A DNA stretch of 38,017 nucleotides. Origin: Actinomycetota bacterium (GTDB lineage Bacteria; Actinomycetota; Actinomycetes; Mycobacteriales; HKI-0501). The notes under the pieces were generated by a model. That model searched no databases and was not told the origin of the DNA. It saw only the letters and a program-made list of their open reading frames with translations. Location: contig JAVEDU010000047.1 of the NCBI GenBank assembly GCA_030840805.1, positions 1-38,017 of the forward strand. The letters run 5' to 3'. Each line of letters begins with the position of its first letter. The stretch's first letter is position 1. Both the position numbers and the translations under genes were made by a program. Shown here piece by piece: positions 8,408 through 16,303 of this stretch.

Positions 8408-8474
8408 GCGAGGGTCCTCCAGGGGTGAACGGCGGTACCGGGATCTTCCCCGCCGTCGCCGGCGCCGGCACACC

Positions 8475-8495
8475 GCCTTCCGTTGAGCGGAAGGC
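8475..8495. promoter_or_regulatory. Palindromic operator between pobA and MFS gene
   Basis: A perfect 8-bp inverted repeat: GCCTTCCG (8475-8482), 5-bp centre TTGAG, CGGAAGGC (8488-8495). The core TTCCGTTGAGCGGAA looks like an IclR-family site. The probable pobA -35 (TTGAGC, 8483-8488) lies inside it, so a bound protein would cover the promoter. It differs in sequence from the tandem boxes of the other operons and may be read by another regulator. Confidence 0.6.
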
Positions 8496-8512
8496 CGCTC
8501 TCCCCGTACCGT
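8483..8512 (+). promoter_or_regulatory. pobA promoter
   Basis: TTGAGC (8483-8488), 18-bp spacer, TACCGT (8507-8512). A leader of roughly 40 bases with AGGAGG then runs to the GTG at 8562. Confidence 0.5.
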
Positions 8513-8561
8513 CCCGCCGTCACGCACGCTGTGGTGACCACGACACGAGGAGGACCCCGCC

Positions 8562-9743
8562 GTGCGCACCCAGGTCGGAATCGTCGGAGCCGGGCCCGCC
8601 GGCCTGCTGCTCTCGCACCTGCTCGACCTGCAGGGCATCGAGTCCGTCGTGCTGGAGTCCCGCAGCCGCTCGTACGTGGAGGCCCGGGTCCGGGCCGGCG
8701 TGCTGGAGCACGGCACCGTCGAGCTGCTGAGGGAGACCGGGCTCGGCGACCGGCTGGTCCGGGAGGGGCTGCGGCACGAGGGCGTCGAGCTGCGGTTCGA
8801 CGGCCGGGGTCACCGGATCGACTTCGCGGAGCTCACCGGCGGCCGGTCGATCACCGTGTACGGGCAGCAGGAGGTCGTGAAGGACCTCGTCGCGGCACGC
8901 GTGGCCGCCGGGGGCGCGGTGCTGTTCGAGGTGTCCGAGGTGGCCGTGCACGACCTGGACGGCGACCGGCCGTCGATCTCCTATGTGGACGCGGCCGGCA
9001 ACGCGCAGACACTGGAATGCGACGTGATCGCCGGGTGCGACGGGTTCCACGGCATCTGCCGGCCGTCCGTCCCGGCGGGTGCGCTCAGCATGCTGGAGCG
9101 GGTCTACCCGTTCGCGTGGCTCGGGATCCTGGCCGAGACGCCGCCGTCCTCGCACGAGCTGATCTACACGAACTCCGACCGCGGGTTCGCGCTGCACTCG
9201 ATGCGTTCCCCGCAGGTGACGCGGAACTACCTCCAGGTACCGCCGGACACGAGGCTGGACGACTGGCCCGACGACCGGATCTGGACCGAGCTGCAGACCC
9301 GGATGGAGCTGGCCGACGGCGGCTTCACGCTGGCCGCGGGACCGCTCATCGAGAAGAGCGTGACGGCGATGCGCAGCTTCGTCGTGGAGCCGATGCAGTA
9401 CGGGCGGCTGTTCCTGGCCGGCGACTCCGCGCACATCGTGCCGCCGACCGGCGCGAAGGGTCTCAACCTCGCGGTCGCCGACGTGCGGGCGCTGTCCCGG
9501 GCGCTCGGCACCTTCTACTCGACGGGGTCCACCGAGGGGCTGGACGCGTACTCGGAGACCTGCCTGCGGCGGGTGTGGCGGGTGCAGCACTTCTCCGGGT
9601 GGATGACGTCGATGCTGCACCGGTTCCCGGACGACGACCGGTTCTCCGGCGGCATCCAGCGGTCGCAGCTGCGGTACACGGTGTCGTCCCGCGCGGCGGC
9701 GACCACGCTGGCGGAGAACTACGTCGGGCTGCCGTTCGACTGA
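8562..9743 (+). CDS. pobA: 4-hydroxybenzoate 3-monooxygenase
   Basis: A 393-residue FAD enzyme that hydroxylates 4-hydroxybenzoate to protocatechuate, using NAD(P)H and O2. It has the dinucleotide fold VGAGPAG at residue 6, the DG motif AGCDGFHG and the GD motif FLAGDSAHIVPPTGAKGLNLA. By alignment from memory with the Pseudomonas fluorescens enzyme, the substrate residues Tyr201, Ser212, Arg214, Tyr222 and Tyr385 are all present here (in VYPFAW, ALHSMR, NYLQV and AENYVG). Length and C-terminus (NYVGLPFD) match the family. The GTG start has AGGAGG at a good distance. It supplies the substrate of the pcaHG dioxygenase 18 kb away and links the aldehyde dehydrogenase product to the ring-cleavage operon. 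Confidence 0.95.
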   Translation: MRTQVGIVGAGPAGLLLSHLLDLQGIESVVLESRSRSYVEARVRAGVLEHGTVELLRETGLGDRLVREGLRHEGVELRFDGRGHRIDFAELTGGRSITVYGQQEVVKDLVAARVAAGGAVLFEVSEVAVHDLDGDRPSISYVDAAGNAQTLECDVIAGCDGFHGICRPSVPAGALSMLERVYPFAWLGILAETPPSSHELIYTNSDRGFALHSMRSPQVTRNYLQVPPDTRLDDWPDDRIWTELQTRMELADGGFTLAAGPLIEKSVTAMRSFVVEPMQYGRLFLAGDSAHIVPPTGAKGLNLAVADVRALSRALGTFYSTGSTEGLDAYSETCLRRVWRVQHFSGWMTSMLHRFPDDDRFSGGIQRSQLRYTVSSRAAATTLAENYVGLPFD

Positions 9744-9808
9744 GCGTGTTGTCCACAGCCGGAGTCGCGCTCTCCCGTCCGGCGAGGGGTCGCCCTGGCG
9801 TCCGGCGG

Positions 9809-9957
9809 ATGCACGCCTACGTGGACGAGAGCCACGACGCCGGGCCGCCGAGCTTCTCCCTGCTCGCTGCGGTACTGGTGGACGAGTCCGGGACGGATCG
9901 GAGCCGGGAGGCGGTGCGGGCCCTGCCCGTCGGCAAGGGCCGCGGCGATCTCGGGCC
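9809..9957 (+). pseudogene. Truncated DUF3800-like remnant
   Basis: Reading from ATG 9809 gives MHAYVDESHDAG, then SFSLLAAVLVDE, then REAVRALPVGKGRGDLGP. This follows the N-terminal pattern of DUF3800-type proteins (M.AYVDES....YLLAAVLV....REAVR.L). The similarity fades by about 9950, the invariant downstream Asp/Glu motifs are absent, and the frame runs into the hairpin and then antisense through the aldehyde dehydrogenase gene. I infer a 5' remnant left after insertion or rearrangement. The end coordinate is approximate. Confidence 0.45.
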
Positions 9958-9963
9958 GGTGGA

Positions 9964-10010
9964 CGTACGGGGCCCGGCTCGCCCCCCGTGGGTGAGCCGG
10001 GCCCCGTACG
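9964..10010. terminator. Strong hairpin terminator after ALDH gene
   Basis: A perfect 17-bp inverted repeat (9964-9980 with 9994-10010, core GGGGCCCGGCTC) around a 13-base loop, starting 3 bases after the ALDH stop codon. There is no clear U tract, as is common in actinobacteria. It probably ends the minus-strand operon and may also stop transcription coming from pobA. Confidence 0.8.
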
Positions 10011-10012
10011 GG

Positions 10013-11488
10013 CTAGAAGGGGTACTGCGTGATCTCGCCCTGCACGGTGAGCCACTGGCCCTCGGTGAACGCCTCGACGTTCGCCGCCGCCCCGCCGAAC
10101 CTCGAGCCCGTGCCGGAGTCCCGCACGCCGCCGAAGGGCGCGTGGGCCTCGTCGCCGACGGTCTGGTCGTTGATGTGCACGATGCCCGACGGGATGCGCT
10201 CCGCCAGCTCCATGCCCTTCATGACATCCCGGGTGAGGATGCCCAGCGACAGCCCGTACGAGGACGCCGCCGCGAGCTCGGCCGCCTCGTCCAGTGTGGA
10301 GAACCGGGCGACCGGCGCGACCGGCCCGAAGACCTCCTCCGCGTACGCGGGCGTGTCGACGGTGACCCGGTCGAGCACGGTCGGCCGGTAGAACAGCCCC
10401 TCGTACGTCCCACCGGCCGCGAGCCGCGCACCGCTCTCGACCGAGGCCGTGACGAGCGCGTGCACCCGGTCGCGCTGCCCGGCGTCGATCAGCGGGCCGA
10501 GCGCGACCCGCGACGTGGCCGGGTCGCCGACCGGCAGGTGGTCCGCCTTCTCGGCGAGTCGCGCCACGTACTCGTCGGCGATCGACTCGTGCACCAGGTG
10601 GCGCCCGGTGGTCATGCAGATCTGGCCCTGGTGCATGAACGACCCGAACGCGGCCGCCGAGAGCGCCCGGTCGAGATCGGCGTCGTCGAGCACGACGAGC
10701 GCGTTGTTGCCGCCGAGCTCCAGGTGCACCCGCTTGAGGTGCCGCCCGGCCGCCTCGCCGACCTTGCGCCCGGCCGCGGTGGATCCGGTGAACGAGATGA
10801 CCCGGGTGTGCGGGTCGGCCACCAGCGCCGCCCCGGCGTCGGCCCCGCCCGGCAGGACGTGCAGCACGCCCTCGGGCAGCCCGGCCTCCTCGAAGATGCG
10901 GGCGATCGAGAAGCCGCCGCTGATCGGGGTGCGTACGTCGGGCTTCAGCACGACCGCGTTGCCGAGCGCCAGCGCCGGAGCGACCGAGCGGATCGACAGG
11001 ATCAGCGGGAAGTTGAACGGCGAGATGACGCCGACGACACCGGCCGGCACGCGGCGGGCGAGCGAGAGCCGCCGGGTCGGCGACGGGAGGATGTCGCCGA
11101 GGCTGTGCGACGGCAGCGCCGAGGCCTCGAAGCACTCGTTCGCCGCGATGTGGGTCTCCAGCGCCGCCTTCGGGGGGATGGCACCGGTCTCCCGGACGAT
11201 CCACCCCTCGATCTCGGCGGCGTGCTGCTCGAACAGGAGACCGGCGCGCCGCAGCACCGCGGCCCGCTCCTCAAAGGGCAGTCGCGCCCACTCGACCTGG
11301 GCCTTGCTCGCGGCGGCACCGGCCTGGGCGATGTCGGCCGCGTTTGCGATGCCGACCCGGCCGAGCTCCTTGCCGGTCGCGGGCTCGATCACGGGGAGGT
11401 CCCCACCGGAGGGCTGGTTCCAGCCTCCGGACGAGACAGAGGACGTCCAGATGCTCGGGTCGAGGAGAGACACGTTGGCTCCATTCAC
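10013..11488 (-). CDS. Aromatic aldehyde dehydrogenase (benzaldehyde type)
   Basis: A 491-residue NAD(P)-dependent aldehyde dehydrogenase. It has the NAD-binding SPFNFPLILSIRSVAPALALGNAVVLKP, FTGSTAAGRKVGE, the catalytic Glu in HLELGGNN and the catalytic Cys in MHQGQICMTTGR. The N-terminus and the C-terminal HAPFGGVRDSGTGSRFGG resemble the benzaldehyde/vanillin dehydrogenase branch (XylC/MdlD/Vdh-like). It is the last gene of the operon; its GTG start overlaps the TGA of the decarboxylase by 4 bases (GTGA), so the two products are likely made together. I infer oxidation of the (4-hydroxy)benzaldehyde released by that decarboxylase. Exact aldehyde preference cannot be read from the sequence. 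Confidence 0.9.
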   Translation of the reverse strand: MNGANVSLLDPSIWTSSVSSGGWNQPSGGDLPVIEPATGKELGRVGIANAADIAQAGAAASKAQVEWARLPFEERAAVLRRAGLLFEQHAAEIEGWIVRETGAIPPKAALETHIAANECFEASALPSHSLGDILPSPTRRLSLARRVPAGVVGVISPFNFPLILSIRSVAPALALGNAVVLKPDVRTPISGGFSIARIFEEAGLPEGVLHVLPGGADAGAALVADPHTRVISFTGSTAAGRKVGEAAGRHLKRVHLELGGNNALVVLDDADLDRALSAAAFGSFMHQGQICMTTGRHLVHESIADEYVARLAEKADHLPVGDPATSRVALGPLIDAGQRDRVHALVTASVESGARLAAGGTYEGLFYRPTVLDRVTVDTPAYAEEVFGPVAPVARFSTLDEAAELAAASSYGLSLGILTRDVMKGMELAERIPSGIVHINDQTVGDEAHAPFGGVRDSGTGSRFGGAAANVEAFTEGQWLTVQGEITQYPF

Positions 11489-13092
11489 GGCTGAAAGGTG
11501 GAATCGGCGACGACGGTGACGTCGAGCAGGAGGGGGGTGTCACGGGAGGCGAGCGTCGGTACGACCTCGTCGAGCACGGCGACCAGGTCGTCGTACGTGT
11601 CGATGCGGCGCGCGGGACAGCCCAGCGACGAGGCGAGCCCGGACAGGCTCACGTCCTCGAACGACGGCCAGGGCGCCTTGCCGCCCTGCGCCTCGGCCAG
11701 CCGGTCCATGATCGCGTACCGGCCGTTGGCCAGGACGACGAACAGCACCCCGGCGCCGTACCGGGCGGCGCTCCACAGTGCCTGTACCTGGTAGAGCGCG
11801 GAGCCGTCGCCCACGACCGCGACGACCGGGCGGTCCGGCGCCGCGAGGCGCACCCCGGCGGCCGCGGGCAGCGCGAAGCCGAGCCCGCCCATCGCCGCCG
11901 ACAGGAAGCCCAGGGGCGCTCGCGCGGGAATCAGTGCGTGCAGGTCGGGCCGGCTGGACGGGGACTCCTCCACGACGATCGCGTCGGCCGGCAGGCGGGA
12001 TGCCAGCGCGGCGAAGACGTGCGCGGCGCGCAGCGGCTCGGACCCGGTCGGCGGTGCGGGTGGAACCCGGCCGCACCGGGGAATCTCCGCAGTAGCAGAC
12101 CGGGCGGGCACCGCATCCGCGAGCGCGTCGACGCCGGCGGCGAGCGGCGCGACGACCGCGAGGTCCGCGGGGCTGTGGTGGGCCTCGGCCGGGTCGTCGG
12201 TCAGCACCGCGATGCGGGTCCCGTCCGCGACCAGTGGGCCGGGCTCGTACGGGTACTGCCGGAACGCCGGCGCACCGACCGCGAGCACCAGGTCGTGACC
12301 GGCCAGAGCCGAACGGAGCCGCGACCGCCCGGCGGGCAGGAACCCGGCGAACTGCGGGTGGTCCTGCGGAAACCCGGCCCGCGCCCCGAACGACTCCTGC
12401 CACACCGGGCAGCCGAGCCGCTCGGCGAGGGACACCAGCGCGGACCAGGTGGCGGCGGAGTCCGCCCCGGCGCCGACGACGAGCGCCGGGGTGGACGACG
12501 ACGAGAGCAGCGACACCAGCCCGGCCACATCGGCCGCCGTCACCCCGCCGGCCCGGGTCACCGCGACCGGAGCGGCCAGCACCTCGTCGTCGCCGAATGC
12601 CTCGGCCCAGTCGTCCATCGGCACGATCACCACCGCGGGACCGCGCCCCGCGACGGCCTCGTGGTACGCCCGGGACACGGCGGACGGCACATCCTGTGCC
12701 CGCAGCGGCGTGGCCGTCCACACCGGATAGTCACCGGCGAGCCCGCTCAGCCGGCCGGCCAGGAACGGCTCCAGCGCGAGATGCCGCCGGTCCTGCTGGC
12801 CGACCAGGACCACGAGCGGCGCCCGGTTGACCCGGGCGGTCGCGAGCGCGCCGACGGCGTTGCCGAGGCCCGCCGTCGTGTGCAGCTGCACGAGCGCGGG
12901 GCGTCCGGACGCGATCGCGTACCCGGTGGCCATCCCGACGACCGACCCCTCGTGCAACGCGAGCACGAACTCCAGGTCCGCCGGCAGGTCGGTGAGGAAG
13001 GAGACCTCGGTCGACCCCGGGTTCGCGAAGATCCTCGTGAGCCCGTGGTGGCGCAGCACGTCGAACGTCGCGTCGCGCACGGTCGTCGTCAT
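11485..13092 (-). CDS. mdlC: Benzoylformate decarboxylase-like ThDP enzyme
   Basis: A 535-residue thiamine diphosphate enzyme, close in length to benzoylformate decarboxylase (528). That enzyme cleaves a 2-oxo-2-aryl acid to the aldehyde and CO2. By recall of the Pseudomonas putida enzyme, Ser26, Glu47 and His70 are present as Ser27 (NPGSTE), Glu48 (LALHE) and His71 (QLHTTAG). The ThDP/Mg motif is GDGSALYQVQALWSAARYG..VVLANGRY. The second catalytic His (His281 in FRYHQYDPG) is not conserved: the segment reads FRQYPYEPG, with Tyr at that place. The ATG at 13092 overlaps the TGA of the IclR gene (ATGA). Coupling to an aldehyde dehydrogenase and the nearby pobA suggests 4-hydroxybenzoylformate as substrate. 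Another ThDP activity, such as a carboligase, is not excluded. Confidence 0.8.
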   Translation of the reverse strand: MTTTVRDATFDVLRHHGLTRIFANPGSTEVSFLTDLPADLEFVLALHEGSVVGMATGYAIASGRPALVQLHTTAGLGNAVGALATARVNRAPLVVLVGQQDRRHLALEPFLAGRLSGLAGDYPVWTATPLRAQDVPSAVSRAYHEAVAGRGPAVVIVPMDDWAEAFGDDEVLAAPVAVTRAGGVTAADVAGLVSLLSSSSTPALVVGAGADSAATWSALVSLAERLGCPVWQESFGARAGFPQDHPQFAGFLPAGRSRLRSALAGHDLVLAVGAPAFRQYPYEPGPLVADGTRIAVLTDDPAEAHHSPADLAVVAPLAAGVDALADAVPARSATAEIPRCGRVPPAPPTGSEPLRAAHVFAALASRLPADAIVVEESPSSRPDLHALIPARAPLGFLSAAMGGLGFALPAAAGVRLAAPDRPVVAVVGDGSALYQVQALWSAARYGAGVLFVVLANGRYAIMDRLAEAQGGKAPWPSFEDVSLSGLASSLGCPARRIDTYDDLVAVLDEVVPTLASRDTPLLLDVTVVADSTFQP

Positions 13093-13850
13093 CGAGCCTC
13101 CGCCAGCGGAGAAGTGTCGGCCGAGAGGACGGCGGCGACCCCGGCCGCGGCCCGCCGCAGCGCCGGCACCCACCGGTCCAGGTCTCTCCGGACACTGTGG
13201 ACGACCAGGCCGAGCGCGGCGCCGGTTCCGGGAACGTTCACCGCAACGGAGCAGGACCCGAGCGACATCTCCTCCGACGTCCGCGCCCAGCCCCGCTTGC
13301 GGACCACCTCGATCTCCCGCGCCAGCCGCGCCGGGTCGACGAGCGTGTACGGCGTGACCCGCACCAGCGGGCCGCACAGGTACGCCGCCCGGAACGACGC
13401 GGGCGCCGCCGCGAGCAGCGCCTTGCCGACGCCGGTGGCATGCAGCGGAAGCCGCCCGCCGACCCGGGACAGGATCGGCACCGCGCGGTGCCCGGTGAGC
13501 TTCTCGACGTAGATCGCCTCGTCGCCGTCGCGGACGGCGAGGTGCACGTTCTCCCGGGTCAGCTCGTACAGGTCCTGCATGAACGGCATCGCGACCTCGC
13601 GGATGCCGCCGTTGACCGGGGCCAGCCGGCCCAGCTCCCACAGCCGGAAGCCGATCGCGTACCGGCCGTCGGCCTCCCGGTCGAGGGCACGCCACTGCTC
13701 CAGCTCGGCGACGAGCCGGAACGTCGTGGAGAGCGGGATCCCGGTGCGCCGCGCGATGTCGGAGAGGGACAGTCGCGGGTGCTCGGCACCGAACGCGCCC
13801 AGGACGGCGAGCGCGCGACCGGTGACCGACCGCCCGGCGAGCTCCGTCAC
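13089..13850 (-). CDS. IclR-family regulator within the decarboxylase operon
   Basis: A 253-residue regulator with an N-terminal winged helix-turn-helix (LSLSDIARRTGIPLSTTFRLVAELEQW, residues about 28-55) and a C-terminal IclR effector domain (VREVAMPFMQDLYELTRENVHLAV.., LPLHATGVGKALLAA). IclR proteins bind aromatic or other small acids and control the adjacent catabolic genes. The GTG start at 13850 overlaps the TGA of the ABC ATPase (GTGA), so it is transcribed with the transporter and enzymes it probably controls. The tandem boxes at 17317-17350 in front of this operon are a candidate target. The other IclR protein in the window (30516) is the alternative reader of these boxes. Confidence 0.9.
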   Translation of the reverse strand: MTELAGRSVTGRALAVLGAFGAEHPRLSLSDIARRTGIPLSTTFRLVAELEQWRALDREADGRYAIGFRLWELGRLAPVNGGIREVAMPFMQDLYELTRENVHLAVRDGDEAIYVEKLTGHRAVPILSRVGGRLPLHATGVGKALLAAAPASFRAAYLCGPLVRVTPYTLVDPARLAREIEVVRKRGWARTSEEMSLGSCSVAVNVPGTGAALGLVVHSVRRDLDRWVPALRRAAAGVAAVLSADTSPLAEAR

Positions 13851-14632
13851 GACCCCACCGGGACCGTGCCCCGCTTGGCGGCCTGGATCTCGGCGTACAC
13901 CTTCGCGCGGAGCTCGGTGAAGCGCGGGTCCGCCCGCGTGGTGAGCTGGTCGCGCTCGTCGGGCAGGTCGACGGTCAGGTCGTCCTGGACGATCGTCGGC
14001 GAGTTGGACAGGACGATCACGCGCTGTCCGAGGTAGACGGCCTCGTCGATGTCGTGCGTGACGAACAGGATCGTCACGCCGAACTTGTGCCACACCGTGC
14101 GGATCAGGTCCTCGAGGTCGGCACGGGTCTGGGCATCGACGGCCGCGAACGGCTCGTCCATGAGCAGCACCTTGGGCTCGTACGCGATGGCGCGGGCGAT
14201 CGCCACGCGCTGCTGCATACCGCCGGAGAGCTGCCACGGGTACCGGCCGTCCGCGTCGGCGAGCCCGACCGCGGACAGCGCCTCGTCCACGAGCTCCCCG
14301 CGCCGGGCCTTCGGGAGCTTCTTCTCCTTGAGTGGCAGCTCGACGTTCTGCCGGACGGTCATCCAGGGAAACAGGCTCCGGCCGTACTCCTGGAAGACGA
14401 CCGCCATGTCCGCCGGCGGGCCGGTGACCTGCCGGCCGGCGAGGGTGACGGTGCCCGCGGTGGGCGTCATCAGCCCCGAGATGCACTTGAGCAGGGTCGT
14501 CTTGCCGCAGCCGGACGGCCCCACCAGGCAGACGAGCTCACCCGCGGCGAGCGTGAACGTCAGGTCGCGCACGGCCTCGACCTTGCGGCCGTCGGCGTCG
14601 TACACCTTCGCAAGACCGGTGACGTCGAGCAT
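13847..14632 (-). CDS. ABC importer ATPase, SsuB/TauB type
   Basis: A 261-residue ATPase with Walker A GPSGCGKTT (about residue 39), Q-loop VFQEYGRSLFPWMTV, signature LSGGMQQRVAIARAIAYEP, Walker B VLLMDEPF and H-loop FVTHDIDEA. The VFQE..LFPW and DEPFAAVDAQTR patterns are those of the nitrate/sulfonate/taurine importer family (NrtCD/SsuB/TauB). It powers the two permeases upstream and lies 10 bp after the second one. The C-terminus overlaps the IclR gene by 4 bases. Confidence 0.93.
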   Translation of the reverse strand: MLDVTGLAKVYDADGRKVEAVRDLTFTLAAGELVCLVGPSGCGKTTLLKCISGLMTPTAGTVTLAGRQVTGPPADMAVVFQEYGRSLFPWMTVRQNVELPLKEKKLPKARRGELVDEALSAVGLADADGRYPWQLSGGMQQRVAIARAIAYEPKVLLMDEPFAAVDAQTRADLEDLIRTVWHKFGVTILFVTHDIDEAVYLGQRVIVLSNSPTIVQDDLTVDLPDERDQLTTRADPRFTELRAKVYAEIQAAKRGTVPVGS

Positions 14633-14642
14633 GGTCAACCCT

Positions 14643-15434
14643 TCAGTTGGACCCGCGGGCAGCACGCCGCAGGCCGAGGTACCAGGACAGGACGCGGCGC
14701 TCGACCACGCCGAAGACCATGGCGAGCCCGAAGCCGAGCAGACCGAGCAGCACGATGCCGGTCCACATCTCGGGGATCGCGAACCCGCGCTGGAACTGCA
14801 CGATCGTGAAGCCCAGGCCGCTCGACGCGGCGAACATCTCGCTGATCACCATGAGGATGATCGCGATCGACAGCGCCTGCCGGAGCCCGGCCATGATCTG
14901 CGGGCTGGCGGAGCGGAGCACCAGCGTCCGCAGCCGGGTGCCGCCGCGGATGCCGTAGCTGCGGCAGGTGTCGGCGAGCACGGGGTCGACGGCGCGGACG
15001 CCCTCGACGGTGTTGAGCAGGATCGGCCAGATGCAGCCGGAGATGATGACCGCGACCTTCATCGTCGAGTCGATCCCGGCGAACAGGATCAGCACCGGCA
15101 CGAGGACCGGCGGCGGGATGGCGCGGAAGAACTCCAGCACCGGCTCGCTGAACGCCCGCAGCCGCGGCGACGAGCCGATCAGGACGCCGAGCGCGATGCC
15201 GAGAACCCCGGCGAGGGAGAAACCGGCCAGCAGCCGCAGCACGCTCGGCAGCGCGTCGGTACGGAGCCGCTCGGGCGTCCACACCTCACCGAACACCCCG
15301 GCGATGGTGCCGGGCGTCGGGACGAACAGGCTGGTGTTCGCCCGGCTCAGGTACCACCACAGCACGATCAGGAACACCGGCAGCGCGAGGATCTGGGCCA
15401 CCCGCAGGGCGAGCCGGGACAGCGGGGCGCTCAC
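14643..15434 (-). CDS. ABC importer permease 2, SsuC/TauC type
   Basis: A 263-residue inner-membrane permease of the nitrate/sulfonate/taurine family, with about six helices. The EAA-type cytoplasmic loop is ADTCRSYGIRGGTRLRTLVLRSASPQIMAGLRQ. The GTG start at 15434 overlaps the stop of permease 1 (GTGA). Two different permeases in tandem point to a heterodimeric channel, which is less common than the single SsuC-like permease. Confidence 0.9.
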   Translation of the reverse strand: MSAPLSRLALRVAQILALPVFLIVLWWYLSRANTSLFVPTPGTIAGVFGEVWTPERLRTDALPSVLRLLAGFSLAGVLGIALGVLIGSSPRLRAFSEPVLEFFRAIPPPVLVPVLILFAGIDSTMKVAVIISGCIWPILLNTVEGVRAVDPVLADTCRSYGIRGGTRLRTLVLRSASPQIMAGLRQALSIAIILMVISEMFAASSGLGFTIVQFQRGFAIPEMWTGIVLLGLLGFGLAMVFGVVERRVLSWYLGLRRAARGSN

Positions 15435-16303
15435 ACCGTCACCTCCCCGCGGACGGACGAGTGCCAGCGCAGCAGGCGGCGTTCGACCACCCGGACGACG
15501 ATGTTGACGATCACGCCGAGCGCGCCGGTGGCGATGACCAGCGCGTACACGTCCGCGGTGGCGCCGCTGGACTGCGCGACGGCGATCGACTGGCCGAGAC
15601 CGGGACTTCCGATGATCAGCTCGGCGGTGACCGCGAGGATCAGGGCGACGGCGGCGCCGAGCCGCAGGCCGGTGAGCACGTACGGCAGCGCCGACGGCCA
15701 GGCCACATGGCGCACGCGGGACCAGCGGGACAGCCCGTACGAGCGGGCGGTGTCCTCGGCGACGGGATCGATGTCCGCGACGCCGTAGAGCACCTGGATG
15801 TACACCTGCCAGAAGGCCGCGTACACGACCAGCATCAGGGTGGAGCGGATGTCGGTGGCGAACATGAGAGCCGCGAGCGGGATCAGGGCGACCGACGGGA
15901 TCGGCCGGAGGAACTCCGCCGTCGAGGCGGTGAACGCCCGCAGTGCGGGGACCGCGCCGACGACGAAGCCGAGGACCACCGCAGCGGCGAACGCGATCGC
16001 CAGGCCGAGCGCCCACGCAACGACGGTGTCGCCCACGGCGGTCCAGAACGCCGGGCGCCCCATCTCGTCGGCGAGCGTGCGGAGGACGGCGGAGGCGGGG
16101 GGCAGGAACTGGGTGGAGACCAGTCCGACCCGGGGCACGGCCTCCCACCCGGTGAGGAACGTGACGATGCCGAGGAGGCCGAGGACCGCGTTCGGCAGGC
16201 CCCGGCGGCGCCGCGAGAGCGGCTGGGCCGGACCCGCGGCCGAGCCGGCCACCGTGGGGACGGTGGCCGGCCGGCCGGGGGTGGGGGCGGTCACCAGGGT
16301 CAC
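15431..16303 (-). CDS. ABC importer permease 1, SsuC/TauC type
   Basis: A 290-residue permease. A 35-residue Pro/Ala-rich, basic N-terminal tail precedes the first helix (AVLGLLGIVTFLTGWEAVPRV). The EAA loop reads AEDTARSYGLSRWSRVRHVAWPSALPYVLTGLRL. GTG at 16303 overlaps the TGA of the binding protein (GTGA); a second in-frame GTG nine bases later is also possible. It is homologous to the following permease and probably pairs with it. Confidence 0.9.
   Translation of the reverse strand: MTLVTAPTPGRPATVPTVAGSAAGPAQPLSRRRRGLPNAVLGLLGIVTFLTGWEAVPRVGLVSTQFLPPASAVLRTLADEMGRPAFWTAVGDTVVAWALGLAIAFAAAVVLGFVVGAVPALRAFTASTAEFLRPIPSVALIPLAALMFATDIRSTLMLVVYAAFWQVYIQVLYGVADIDPVAEDTARSYGLSRWSRVRHVAWPSALPYVLTGLRLGAAVALILAVTAELIIGSPGLGQSIAVAQSSGATADVYALVIATGALGVIVNIVVRVVERRLLRWHSSVRGEVTV

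Noticed and set aside
9749-9757. A TTGTCCACA word resembling an actinobacterial DnaA box
   Set aside because: A single copy with no cluster, no dnaA/dnaN or parAB nearby and no AT-rich stretch, so no origin is called.
8483-11494. A 1003-codon open frame on the plus strand and an 894-codon one on the minus strand over pobA and the ALDH gene
   Set aside because: Both are shadows: they run through two well-supported genes in other frames and have no recognisable domain, apart from the short DUF3800-like stretch I list separately.
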